DNA from: Atherix ibis
Lineage: Eukaryota > Arthropoda > Insecta > Diptera > Athericidae
Assembly (NCBI GenBank): GCA_958298945.1
Contig: OY282610.1
Coordinates: 50,971,667-51,035,666 of the forward strand
Length of the DNA stretch: 64,000 nt
Direction of reading: 5' to 3'
Position numbers and translations under genes: made by a program. This document shows positions 37,158-49,610 of the stretch, in pieces (positions within the stretch are counted from its first letter, which is position 1; every line of letters starts with the position of its first letter). The notes under the pieces were generated by a model that saw only the letters and a list, made by a program, of their open reading frames with translations, did not search any database and was not told the origin of the DNA.

Positions 37158-38962
37158 GAATTTTTTCTCAAAACCACCAACAAAAATTTATCCAGAAAGA
37201 ATTTTCTCATTCCAATGAGAATAATATGAATTGGAGAAGCTTTACCTGAAAGTGCACAATCATACCCCAAACAAACATCTCCAAAAAACCACCATTTTCA
37301 TAGAGAAAAACAAATTTTAAGAGAAAGTGGACTCAGTGTAATAATTGTTGCCTCCTATTTTTTGAGAAAACTGGGTGCCTGGTGTAAAAATTGGATTTTC
37401 GTGAATATTGTCACAAATTTTCGAATTTTTGTGGTTTTTTGCATATCTTTAGGTGGTCAATTTATTTTGCTTTCAGTAAATAAAAAATTTAATTTTAGGC
37501 AATTTTTTTTTAATAGTGCTCCACAAAAATTTATTCTGAAAGGATATTCCTTTTTCGATCAGAATAATATGGATCTAGAAGGCTATGTTAAAGTGTATGT
37601 AATGAAACCATGAAACAAATTGCCATTTTTATCCAAAAAAGCAAACTTTATTTTTAAAAAAATACAGCGAACTTTAGGTATTTTTTTTTAAAACGCCTGG
37701 AAAAAATTTTCCTGTAAGGACTTTTTTAGTCCGATCAGGATAATAAGAATAATTATTAGTTTCACATATGTATGTGCATTAACATCATTAAACAAATTTT
37801 CGAAAAAATTTCCTTTTTCATAGAAAAATAGAAATTTAAAAAAAAATTTAATGATCTTTTGGCAAATTTTTCTCAAAACTCCCACCGAAATTTATCGTGA
37901 CATGTCATTTTCCTTCCAATCATTATAGTAAGAGTCATAGAAGGTTTGCCTGAAAGTGTGCAATGACACCACAAAATAAATTCTAAAAAACCTTAATTTT
38001 TATACAAAAAAAACGAATTTTAATAAAGAAAACAATTAATTTTATGAATTTTTTCTCTAAATCACCAACAAAAATTTATCCAGAAAGGATATTCTCATTC
38101 CAATCGAGAAAATATATATTGGAGAAGCTTTGCCTGAAAGTACGCAATGACACCATAAAAACAATTCTAAAAACCTTAATTTGTATACAAAAAAAAACGA
38201 ATTTTAAGAAAGAAAACTATAAATTTTATGAATTTTTTCTCAAAATCACCAACAAAAATTTATCCAGAAAGGATATTCTCATTCCAATCGAGAAAATATG
38301 TATTGGAGAAGCTTTGCCTGAAAGTATGCAATGACACCATAAAAACAATTCTAAAAACCTTAATTTGTATACAAAAAAAAACGAATTTTAGGAAAGAAAA
38401 CTATAAATGTTATGAATTTTTTCTCAAAATCACCAACAAAAATTTATCCAGAAAGGATATTCTCATTCCAATCGAGAAAATATGCATTGGAAAAGCTTTG
38501 CCTAAAAGAACGCAATGACACCATAAAAACCGTTCTAAAAACCTTAATTTTTATACAAAAAAAACGAATTTTAATAAAGAAAACAATTAATTTTATGAAT
38601 TTTTTCTCAAAATCACCAACAAAAATTTATCCAGAAAGGATATTCTCATTCCAATCGAGAAAATATGCATTGGAGAAGCTTTGCCTAAAAGTACGCAATG
38701 ACACCATAAAAACCGTTCTAAAAACCTTAATTTTTATACAAAAAAAACGAATTTTAAGAAATAAAACCATAAATTTTATGAATTTTTGCTCAAAATCACC
38801 AACAAAAATTTATCCAGAAATGATATTCTCATTCCAATCGAGAAAATATGCATTGGAGAAGCTTTGCCTGAAAGTACGCAATGACACCATAAAAACAATT
38901 CTAAAAACCTTAATTTTTATACAAAAAAAATGAATTTTAAGAAAGAAAACCATAAATTTTAT
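37158..38962 (+). repeat. HOR unit U25, 1805 bp, n = 5
   Basis: First unit of the left 5.23 kb copy. Markers are GCTTTACCTG, GTGCTCCAC, GATCAGAATAAT, TATGTGCATT, TATAGTAAG, TCTCTAAATCACC, AAATGTTATGAATTT and AAAAGAACGC. All recur in U28 at +5232 or +5233, except that U28 has TGTATTGG where this unit has TATATTGG in the first S. Omega has AATTTTTGCTC. Confidence 0.95.
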
Positions 38963-40767
38963 GAATTTTTTCTCAAAACCACCAACAAAAATTTATCCAG
39001 AAAGAATTTTCTCATTCCAATGAGAATAATATGAATTGGAGAAGCTTTGCCTGAAAGTGCACAATCATACCCCAAACAAACATCTCCAAAAAACCACCAT
39101 TTTCATAGAGAAAAACAAATTTTAAGAGAAAGTGGACTCAGTGTAATGATTGTTGCCTCCTATTTTTTGAGAAAACTGGGTGCCTGGTGTAAAAATTGGA
39201 TTTTCGTGAATATTGTCACAAATTTTCGAATTTTTGTGGTTTTTTGCATATCTTTAGGTGGTCAATTTATTTTGCTTTCAGTAAATAAAAAATTTAATTT
39301 TAGGCAATTTTTTTTTAATAGTGCTCACAAAAATTTATTCTGAAAGGATATTCCTTTTTCGATCAGGATAATATGGATCTAGAAGGCTATGTTAAAGTGT
39401 ATGTAATGAAACCATGAAACAAATTGCCATTTTTATCCAAAAAAGCAAACTTTATTTTTAAAAAAATACAGCGAACTTTAGGTATTTTTTTTTTAAAACG
39501 CCTGGAAAAAATTTTCCTGTAAGGACTTTTTTAGTCCGATCAGGATAATAAGAATAATTATTAGTTTCACATATGTATGCGCATTAACATCATTAAACAA
39601 ATTTTCGAAAAAATTTCCTTTTTCATAGAAAAATAGAAATTTAAAAAAAAATTTAATGATCTTTTGGCAAATTTTTCTCAAAACTCCCACCGAAATTTAT
39701 CGTGACATGTCATTTTCCTTCCAATCATTATATTAAGAGTCATAGAAGGTTTGCCTGAAAGTGTGCAATGACACCACAAAATAAATTCTAAAAAACCTTA
39801 ATTTTTATACAAAAAAAACGAATTTTAATAAAGAAAACAATTAATTTTATGAATTTTTTCTCAAAATCACCAACAAAAATTTATCCAGAAAGGATATTCT
39901 CATTCCAATCGAGAAAATATATATTGGAGAAGCTTTGCCTGAAAGTACGCAATGACACCATAAAAACAATTCTAAAAACCTTAATTTGTATACAAAAAAA
40001 AACGAATTTTAAGAAAGAAAACTATAAATTTTATGAATTTTTTCTCAAAATCACCAACAAAAATTTATCCAGAAAGGATATTCTCATTCCAATCGAGAAA
40101 ATATGTATTGGAGAAGCTTTGCCTGAAAGTACGCAATGACACCATAAAAACAATTCTAAAAACCTTAATTTGTATACAAAAAAAAACGAATTTTAGGAAA
40201 GAAAACTATAAATTTTATGAATTTTTTCTCAAAATCACCAACAAAAATTTATCCAGAAAGGATATTCTCATTCCAATCGAGAAAATATGCATTGGAGAAG
40301 CTTTGCCTAAAAGTACGCAATGACACCATAAAAACCGTTCTAAAAACCTTAATTTTTATACAAAAAAAACGAATTTTAATAAAGAAAACAATTAATTTTA
40401 TGAATTTTTTCTCAAAATCACCAACAAAAATTTATCCAGAAAGGATATTCTCATACCAATCGAGAAAAAATGCATTGGAGAAGCTTTGCCTAAAAGTACG
40501 CAATGACACCATAAAAACCGTTCTAAAAACCTTAATTTTTATACAAAAAAAACGAATTTTAAGAAAGAAAACCATAAATTTTATGAATTTTTTCTCAAAA
40601 TCACCAACAAAAATTTATCCAGAAATGATATTCTCATTCCAATCGAGAAAATATGCTTTGGAGAAGCTTTGCCTGAAAGTACGCAATGACACCATAAAAA
40701 CAATTCTAAAAACCTTAATTTTTATACAAAAAAAATGAATTTTAAGAAAGAAAACCATAAATTTTAT
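38963..40767 (+). repeat. HOR unit U26, 1805 bp, n = 5
   Basis: Second unit of the left 5.23 kb copy. GTAATGATTG in C2, TATATATTGG in the first S, CTCATACCAATCG with GAAAAAATGC in the fourth S and ATATGCTTTGG in omega all recur in U29. S order is alpha, alpha, beta, beta, omega. Confidence 0.95.
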
Positions 40768-42390
40768 GAATTTTTTCTCAAAACCACCAACAAAAATTTA
40801 TCCAGAAAGAATTTTCTCATTCCAATGAGAATAATATGAATTGGAAAAGCTTCGCCTGAAAGTGCACAATCATACCCCAAACAAACATCTCCAAAAAACC
40901 ACCATTTTCATAGAGAAAAACAAATTTTAAGAGAAAGTGGACTCAGTGTAATAATTGTTGCCTCCTATTTTTTGAGAAAACTGGGTGCCTGGTGTAAAAA
41001 TTGGATTTTCGTGAATATTGTCACAAATTTTCGAATTTTTGTGGTTTTTTGCATATCTTTAGGTGGTCAATTTATTTTGCTTTCAGTAAATAAAAAATTT
41101 AATTTTAGGCAATTTTTTTTTAATAGTGCTCACAAAAATTTATTCTGAAAGGATATTCCTTTTTCGATCAGGATAATATGGATCTAGAAGGCTATGTTAA
41201 AGTGTATGTAATGAAACCATGAAACAAATTGCCATTTTTATCCAAAAAAGCAAACTTTATTTTTAAAAAAATACAGCGAACTTTAGGTATTTTTTTTTAA
41301 AACGCCTGGAAAAAATTTTCCTGTAAGGACTTTTTTAGTCCGATCAGGATAATAAGAAAAATTATTAGTTTCACATATGTATGCGCATTAACATCATTAA
41401 ACAAATTTTCGAAAAAATTTCCTTTTTCATAGAAAAATAGAAATTTAAAAAAAAATTTAATGATCTTTTGGCAAATTTTTGTCAAAACTCCCACCGAAAT
41501 TTATGGTGACATGTCATTTTCCTTCCAATCATTATATTAAGAGTCATAGAAGGTTTGCCTGAAAGTGTGCAATGACACCACAAAATAAATTCTAAAAAAC
41601 CTTAATTTTTATACAAAAAAAAACGAATTTTAATAAAGAAAACAATTAATTTTATGAATTTTTTCTCAAAATCACCAAAAAAAATTTATCCAGAAAGGAT
41701 ATTCTCATTCCAATCGAGAAAATATGTATTGGAGAAGCTTTGCCTGAAAGTACGCAATGACACCATAAAAACAATTCTAAAAACCTTAATTTGTATACAA
41801 AAAAAAACGAATTTTAGGAAAGAAAACTATAAATTTTATGAATTTTTTCTCAAAATCACCAACAAAAATTTATCCAGAAAGGATATTCTCATTCCAATCG
41901 AGAAAATATGCATTGGAGAAGCTTTGCCTAAAAGTACGCAATGACACCATAAAAACCGTTCTAAAAACCTTAATTTTTATACAAAAAAAACGAATTTTAA
42001 GAAAGAAAACCATAAATTTTATGAATTTTTTCTCAAAATCACCAACAAAAATTTATCCAGAAATGATATTCTCATTCCAATCGAGAAAATATGCATTGGA
42101 GAAGCTTTGCCTAAAAGTACACAATGACACCATAAAAACCGTTCTTAAACCCTTAATTTTTATACAAAAAAAAAACGAATTTTAAGAAAGAAAACCATAA
42201 ATTTTTTGAATTTTTTCTCAAAATCACCAACAAAAATTTATCCAGAAATGATATTCTCATTCCAATCGAGAAAATATGCATTGGAGAAGCTTTGCCTGAA
42301 AGTACGCAATGACACCATAAAAACAATTCTAAAAACCTTAATTTTTATACAAAAAAAATGAATTTTAAGAAAGAAAACCATAAATTTTAT
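40768..42390 (+). repeat. HOR unit U27, 1623 bp, n = 4
   Basis: Third unit of the left 5.23 kb copy. TTGGAAAAGCTT in C1, AATAAGAAAAATT in C4, TTTTTGTCAAAAC, TTTATGGTGACATG, CACCAAAAAAAATTT, GTACACAATGACACC with GTTCTTAAACCC, and AAATTTTTTGAATTT all recur in U30. Both of the last two S are omega-like (AAATGATATTC). Confidence 0.95.
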
Positions 42391-44194
42391 GAATTTTTTC
42401 TCAAAACCACCAACAAAAATTTATCCAGAAAGAATTTTCTCATTCCAATGAGAATAATATGAATTGGAGAAGCTTTACCTGAAAGTGCACAATCATACCC
42501 CAAACAAACATCTCCAAAAAACCACCATTTTCATAGAGAAAAACAAATTTTAAGAGAAAGTGGACTCAGTGTAATAATTGTTGCCTCCTATTTTTTGAGA
42601 AAACTGGGTGCCTGGTGTAAAAATTGGATTTTCGTGAATATTGTCACAAATTTTCGAATTTTTGTGGTTTTTTGCATATCTTTAGGTGGTCAATTTATTT
42701 TGCTTTCAGTAAATAAAAAATTTAATTTGAGGCAATTTTTTTTTAATAGTGCTCCACAAAAATTTATTCTGAAAGGATATTCCTTTTTCGATCAGAATAA
42801 TATGGATCTAGAAGGCTATGTTAAAGTGTATGTAATGAAACCATGAAACAAATTGCCATTTTTATCCAAAAAAGCAAACTTTATTTTTAAAAAAATACAG
42901 CGAACTTTAGGTATTTTTTTTTAAAACGCCTGGAAAAAATTTTCCTGTAAGGACTTTTTTAGTCCGATCAGGATAATAAGAATAATTATTAGTTTCACAT
43001 ATGTATGTGCATTAACATCATTAAACAAATTTTCGAAAAAATTTCCTTTTTCATAGAAAAATAGAAATTTAAAAAAAAATTTAATGATCTTTTGGCAAAT
43101 TTTTCTCAAAACTCCCACCGAAATTTATCGTGACATGTCATTTTCCTTCCAATCATTATAGTAAGAGTCATAGAAGGTTTGCCTGAAAGTGTGCAATGAC
43201 ACCACAAAATAAATTCTAAAAAACCTTAATTTTTATACAAAAAAAACGAATTTTAATAAAGAAAACAATTAATTTTATGAATTTTTTCTCTAAATCACCA
43301 ACAAAAATTTATCCAGAAAGGATATTCTCATTTCAATCGAGAAAATATGTATTGGAGAAGCTTTGCCTGAAAGTACGCAATGACACCATAAAAACAATTC
43401 TAAAAACCTTAATTTGTATACAAAAAAAAACGAATTTTAAGAAAGAAAACTATAAATTTTATGAATTTTTTCTCAAAATCACCAACAAAAATTTATCCAG
43501 AAAGGATATTCTCATTCCAATCGAGAAAATATGTATTGGAGAAGCTTTGCCTGAAAGTATGCAATGACACCATAAAAACAATTCTAAAAACCTTAATTTG
43601 TATACAAAAAAAAACGAATTTTAGGAAAGAAAACTATAAATGTTATGAATTTTTTCTCAAAATCACCAACAAAAATTTATCCAGAAAGGATATTCTCATT
43701 CCAATCGAGAAAATATGCATTGGAGAAGCTTTGCCTAAAAGAACGCAATGACACCATAAAAACCGTTCTAAAAACCTTAATTTTTATACAAAAAAAACGA
43801 ATTTTAATAAAGAAAACAATTAATTTTATGAATTTTTTCTCAAAATCACCAACAAAAATTTATCCAGAAAGGATATTCTCATTCCAATCGAGAAAATATG
43901 CATTGGAGAAGCTTTGCCTAAAAGTACGCAATGACACCATAAAAACCGTTCTAAAAACCTTAATTTTTATACAAAAAAAACGAATTTTAAGAAATAAAAC
44001 CATAAATTTTATGAATTTTTTCTCAAAATCACCAACAAAAATTTATCCAGAAATGATATTCTCATTCCAATCGAGAAAATATGCATTGGAGAAGCTTTGC
44101 CTGAAAGTACGCAATGACACCATAAAAACAATCTAAAAACCTTAATTTTTATACAAAAAAAATGAATTTTAAGAAAGAAAACCATAAATTTTAT
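42391..44194 (+). repeat. HOR unit U28, 1804 bp, n = 5
   Basis: Copy of U25 in the right 5.23 kb block. The start of the unit up to TTTAATTTGAGGC (near 42722) instead matches U31. After GTGCTCCAC (near 42750) it matches U25. The duplication breakpoint therefore lies in the T run between. One T is missing in the omega monomer (AAACAATCTAAAAACC). Confidence 0.95.
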
Positions 44195-45999
44195 GAATTT
44201 TTTCTCAAAACCACCAACAAAAATTTATCCAGAAAGAATTTTCTCATTCCAATGAGAATAATATGAATTGGAGAAGCTTTGCCTGAAAGTGCACAATCAT
44301 ACCCCAAACAAACATCTCCAAAAAACCACCATTTTCATAGAGAAAAACAAATTTTAAGAGAAAGTGGACTCAGTGTAATGATTGTTGCCTCCTATTTTTT
44401 GAGAAAACTGGGTGCCTGGTGTAAAAATTGGATTTTCGTGAATATTGTCACAAATTTTCGAATTTTTGTGGTTTTTTGCATATCTTTAGGTGGTCAATTT
44501 ATTTTGCTTTCAGTAAATAAAAAATTTAATTTTAGGCAATTTTTTTTTAATAGTGCTCACAAAAATTTATTCTGAAAGGATATTCCTTTTTCGATCAGGA
44601 TAATATGGATCTAGAAGGCTATGTTAAAGTGTATGTAATGAAACCATGAAACAAATTGCCATTTTTATCCAAAAAAGCAAACTTTATTTTTAAAAAAATA
44701 CAGCGAACTTTAGGTATTTTTTTTTAAAACGCCTGGAAAAAATTTTCCTGTAAGGACTTTTTTAGTCCGATCAGGATAATAAGAATAATTATTAGTTTCA
44801 CATATGTATGCGCATTAACATCATTAAACAAATTTTCGAAAAAATTTCCTTTTTCATAGAAAAATAGAAATTTAAAAAAAAATTTAATGATCTTTTGGCA
44901 AATTTTTCTCAAAACTCCCACCGAAATTTATCGTGACATGTCATTTTCCTTCCAATCATTATATTAAGAGTCATAGAAGGTTTGCCTGAAAGTGTGCAAT
45001 GACACCACAAAATAAATTCTAAAAACCTTAATTTTTATACAAAAAAAACGAATTTTAATAAAGAAAACAATTTATTTTATGAATTTTTTCTCAAAATCAC
45101 CAACAATAAATTTATCCAGGAAAGGATATTCTCATTCCAATCGAGAAAATATATATTGGAGAAGCTTTGCCTGAAAGTACGCAATGACACCATAAAAACA
45201 ATTCTAAAAACCTTAATTTGTATACAAAAAAAAACGAATTTTAAGAAAGAAAACTATAAATTTTATGAATTTTTTCTCAAAATCACCAACAAAAATTTAT
45301 CCAGAAAGGATATTCTCATTCCAATCGAGAAAATATGTATTGGAGAAGCTTTGCCTGAAAGTACGCAATGACACCATAAAAACAATTCTAAAAACCTTAA
45401 TTTGTATACAAAAAAAAACGAATTTTAGGAAAGAAAACTATAAATTTTATGAATTTTTTCTCAAAATCACCAATAAAAATTTATCCAGAAAGGATATTCT
45501 CATTCCAATCGAGAAAATATGCATTGGAGAAGCTTTGCCTAAAAGTACGCAATGACACCATAAAAACCGTTCTAAAAACCTTAATTTTTATACAAAAAAA
45601 ACAAATTTTAATAAAGAAAACAATTAATTTTATGAATTTTTTCTCAAAATCACCAACAAAAATTTATCCAGAAAGGATATTCTCATACCAATCGAGAAAA
45701 AATGCATTGGAGAAGCTTTGCCTAAAAGTACGCAATGACACCATGAAAACCGTTCTAAAAACCTTAATTTTTATACAAAAAAAACGAATTCTAAGAAAGA
45801 AAACCATAAATTTTATGAATTTTTTCTCAAAATCACCAACAAAAATTTATCCAGAAATGATATTCTCATTCCAATCGAGAAAATATGCTTTGGAGAAGCT
45901 TTGCCTGAAAGTACGCAATGACACCATAAAAACAATTCTAAAAACCTTAATTTTTATACAAAAAAAATGAATTTTAAGAAAGAAAACCATAAATTTTAT
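44195..45999 (+). repeat. HOR unit U29, 1805 bp, n = 5
   Basis: Copy of U26. Private changes after the duplication are ACAATTTATTTTATG, CACCAATAAATTTATCCAGG in the first S, CACCAATAAAAATTT and ACCATGAAAACCG. These show how many point changes have accrued since the event. Confidence 0.94.
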
Positions 46000-47620
46000 G
46001 AATTTTTTCTCAAAACCACCAACAAAAATTTATCCAGAAAGAATTTTCTCATTCCAGTGAGAATAATATGAATTGGAAAAGCTTTGCCTGAAAGTGCACA
46101 ATCATACCCCAAACAAACATCTCCAAAAAACCACCATTTTCATAGAGAAAAACAAATTTTAAGAGAAAGTGGACTCAGTGTAATAATTGTTGCCTCCTAT
46201 TTTTTGAGAAAACTGGGTGCCTGGTGTAAAAATTGGATTTTCGTGAATATTGTCACAAATTTTCGAATTTTTGTGGTTTTTTGCATATCTTTAGGTGGTC
46301 AATTTATTTTGCTTTCAGTAAATAAAAAATTTAATTTTAGGCAATTTTTTTTTAATAGTGCTCACAAAAATTTATTCTGAAAGGATATTCCTTTTTCGAT
46401 CAGGATAATATGGATCTAGAAGGCTATGTTAAAGTGTATGTAATGAAACCATGAAACAAATTGCCATTTTTATCCAAAAAAGCAAACTTTATTTTTAAAA
46501 AAATACAGCGAACTTTAGGTATTTTTTTTTAAAACGCCTGGAAAAAATTTTCCTGTAAGGACTTTTTTAGTCCGATCAGGATAATAAGAAAAATTATTAG
46601 TTTCACATATGTATGCGCATTAACATCATTAAACAAATTTTCGAAAAAATTTCCTTTTTCATAGAAAAATAGAAATTTAAAAAAAAATTTAATGATCTTT
46701 TGGCAAATTTTTGTCAAAACTCCCACCGAAATTTATGGTGACATGTCATTTTCCTTCCAATCATTATATTAAGAGTCATAGAAGGTTTGCCTGAAAGTGT
46801 GCAATGACACCACAAAATAAATTCTAAAAAACCTTAATTTTTATACAAAAAAAACGAATTTTAATAAAGAAAACAATTAATTTTATGAATTTTTTCTCAA
46901 AATCACCAAAAAAAATTTATCCAGAAAGGATATTCTCATTCCAATCGAGAAAATATGTATTGGAGAAGCTTTGCCTGAAAGTACGCAATGACACCATAAA
47001 AACAATTCTAAAAACCTTAATTTGTATACAAAAAAAAACGAATTTTAGGAAAGAAAACTATAAATTTTATGAATTTTTTCTCAAAATCACCAACAAAAAT
47101 TTATCCAGAAAGGATATTCTCATTCCAATCGAGAAAATATGCATTGGAGAAGCTTTGCCTAAAAGTACGCAATGACACCATAAAAACCGTTCTAAAAACC
47201 TTAATTTTTATACAAAAAAAACGAATTTTAAGAAAGAAAACCATAAATTTTATGAATTTTTTCTCAAAATCACCAACAAAAATTTATCCAGAAATGATAT
47301 TCTCATTCCAATCGAGAAAATATGCATTGGAGAAGCTTTGCCTAAAAGTACACAATGACACCATAAAAACCGTTCTTAAACCCTTAATTTTTATACAAAA
47401 AAAAACGAATTTTAAGAAAGAAAACCATAAATTTTTTGAATTTTTTCTCAAAATCACCAACAAAAATTTATCCAGAAATGATATTCTCATTCCAATCGAG
47501 AAAATATGCATTGGAGAAGCTTTGCCTGAAAGTACGCAATGACACCATAAAAACAATTCTAAAAACCTTAATTTTTATACAAAAAAAATGAATTTTAAGA
47601 AAGAAAACCATAAATTTTAT
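46000..47620 (+). repeat. HOR unit U30, 1621 bp, n = 4
   Basis: Copy of U27 with the same eight diagnostic variants at +5231 or +5232. It differs by CCAGTGAGAATAAT in C1 and by GCTTTGCC where U27 has GCTTCGCC. The last two S are both omega-like. Confidence 0.95.
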
Positions 47621-49610
47621 GAATTTTTTCTCAAAACCACCAACAAAAATTTATCCAGAAAGAATTTTCTCATTCCAATGAGAATAATATGAATTGGAGA
47701 AGCTTTACCTGAAAGTGCACAATCATACCCCAAACAAACATCTCCAAAAAACCACCATTTTCATAGAGAAAAACAAATTTTAAGAGAAAGTGGACTCAGT
47801 GTAATAATTGTTGCCTCCTATTTTTTGAGAAAACTGGGTGCCTGGTGTAAAAATTGGATTTTCGTGAATATTGTCACAAATTTTCGAATTTTTGTGGTTT
47901 TTTGCATATCTTTAGGTGGTCAATTTATTTTGCTTTCAGTAAATAAAAAATTTAATTTGAGGCAATTTTTTTTTTAATAGTGCTCACAAAAATTTATTCT
48001 GAAAGGATATTCCTTTTTCGATCAGGATAATATGGATCTAGAAGGCTATGTTAAAGTGTATGTAATGAAACCATGATACAAATTGCCATTTTTATCCAAA
48101 AAAGCAAACTTTATTTTTAAAAAAATACAGCGAACTTTAGGTATTTTTTTTTAAAACGCCTGGAAAAAATTTTCCTGTAAGGACTTTTTTAGTCCGATCA
48201 GGATAATAAGAATAATTATTAGTTTCACATATGTATGCGCATTAACATCATTAAACAAATTTTCGAAAAAATTTCCTTTTTCATAGAAAAATAGAAATTT
48301 AAAAAAAAATTTAATGATCTTTTGGCAAATTTTTCTCAAAACTCCCACCGAAATTTATCGTGACATGTCATTTTCCTTCCAATCATTATATTAAGAGTCA
48401 TAGAAGGTTTGCCTGAAAGTGTGCAATGACACCACAAAATAAATTCTAAAAAACCTTAATTTTTATACAAAAAAAAAAACGAATTTTAATAAAGAAAACA
48501 ATTAATTTTATGAATTTTTTCTCAAAATCACCAACAAAAATTTATCCAGAAAGGATATTCTCATTCCAATCGAGAAAATATGTATTGAAGAAGCTTTGCC
48601 TGAAAGTACGCAATGACACCATAAAAACAATTCTAAAAACCTTAATTTGTATACAAAAAAAAACGAATTTTAAGAAAGAAAACTATAAATTTTATGAATT
48701 TTTTCTCAAAATCACCAACAAAAATTTATCCAGAAAGGATATTCTCATTCCAATTGAGAAAATATGTATTGAAAAAGCTTTGCCTGAAAGTACGCAATGA
48801 CACCATAAAAACAATTCTAAAAACCTTAATTTGTATACAAAAAAAACGAATTTTAGGAAAGAAAACTATAAATTTTATGAATTTTTTCTCAAAATCACCA
48901 ACAAAAATTTATCCAGAAAGGATATTCTCATTCCAATCGAGAAAATATGCATTGGAGAAGCTTTGCCTAAAAGTACGCAATGACACCATAAAAACCGTTC
49001 TAAAAACCTTAATTTTTATACAAAAAAAACGAATTTTAAGAAAGAAAACCATAAATTTTATGAATTTTTTCTCAAAATCACCAACAAAAATTTATCCAGA
49101 AAGGATATTCTCATTCCAATCGAGAAAATATGCATTGGAGAAGCTTTGCCTAAAAGTACGCAATGACACCATAAAAACCGTTCTAAAAACCTTAATTTTT
49201 ATACAAAAAAAACGAATTTTAAGAAAGAAAACCATAAATTTTATGAATTTTTTCTCAAAATCACCAACAAAAATTTATCCAGAAAGGATATTCTCATTCC
49301 AATCGAGAAAATATGCATTGGAGAAGCTTTGCCTAAAAGTACGCAATGACACCATAAAAACCGTTCTAAAAACCTTAATTTTTATACAAAAAAAACGAAT
49401 TTTAAGAAAGAAAACCATAAATTTTATGAATTTTTTCTCAAAATCACCAACAAAAATTTATCCAGAAATGATATTCTCATTCCAATCGAGAAAATATGCA
49501 TTGGAGAAGCTTTGCCTGAAAGTACGCAATGACACCATAAAAATAATTCTAAAAACCTTAATTTTCATACAAAAAAAATGAATTTTAAGAAAGAAAACCA
49601 TAAATTTTAT
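47621..49610 (+). repeat. HOR unit U31, 1990 bp, n = 6 (expanded)
   Basis: Its start matches U28 up to TTTAATTTGAGGC near 47957, then GTGCTCACAAAA replaces GTGCTCCAC. This marks the right end of the 5.23 kb duplication. Three consecutive beta monomers with linker iii (near 48880 to 49430) are almost identical. This is a fresh expansion by single-monomer steps. It gives the longest open frame of the window, 295 codons. Confidence 0.95.

Larger units (their letters stand above)
37505..42736 (+). repeat. 5.23 kb three-unit duplication, left copy
   Basis: Spans nearly all of U25-U27 and the start of U28. At least a dozen private variants recur 5230-5233 bp downstream, including AAATGTTATGAATTT (38405/43637), CTCATACCAATCG (40452/45684), AATAAGAAAAATT (41352/46584) and TTTATGGTGACATG. 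The left boundary lies between 37491 (still TTTTAGG, unlike 42722) and 37520 (GTGCTCCAC shared). Confidence 0.93.
42737..47968 (+). repeat. 5.23 kb three-unit duplication, right copy
   Basis: Second copy, from the C2/C3 join of U28 to the same join of U31. It ends between TTTGAGGC (47957, still shared with 42722) and GTGCTCAC (47985, no longer GTGCTCCAC). The three junction positions agree on one breakpoint interval of about 30 bp in and next to a T run. Only a few differences separate the copies. Confidence 0.93.

Noticed and set aside
37505..47968. Assembly error as the sole cause of the duplications
   Set aside because: The copies differ by private changes (for example CACCAATAAATTTATCC in U29 and GCTTCGCC in U27), so they are not identical duplicates. 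Residual doubt remains without reads.
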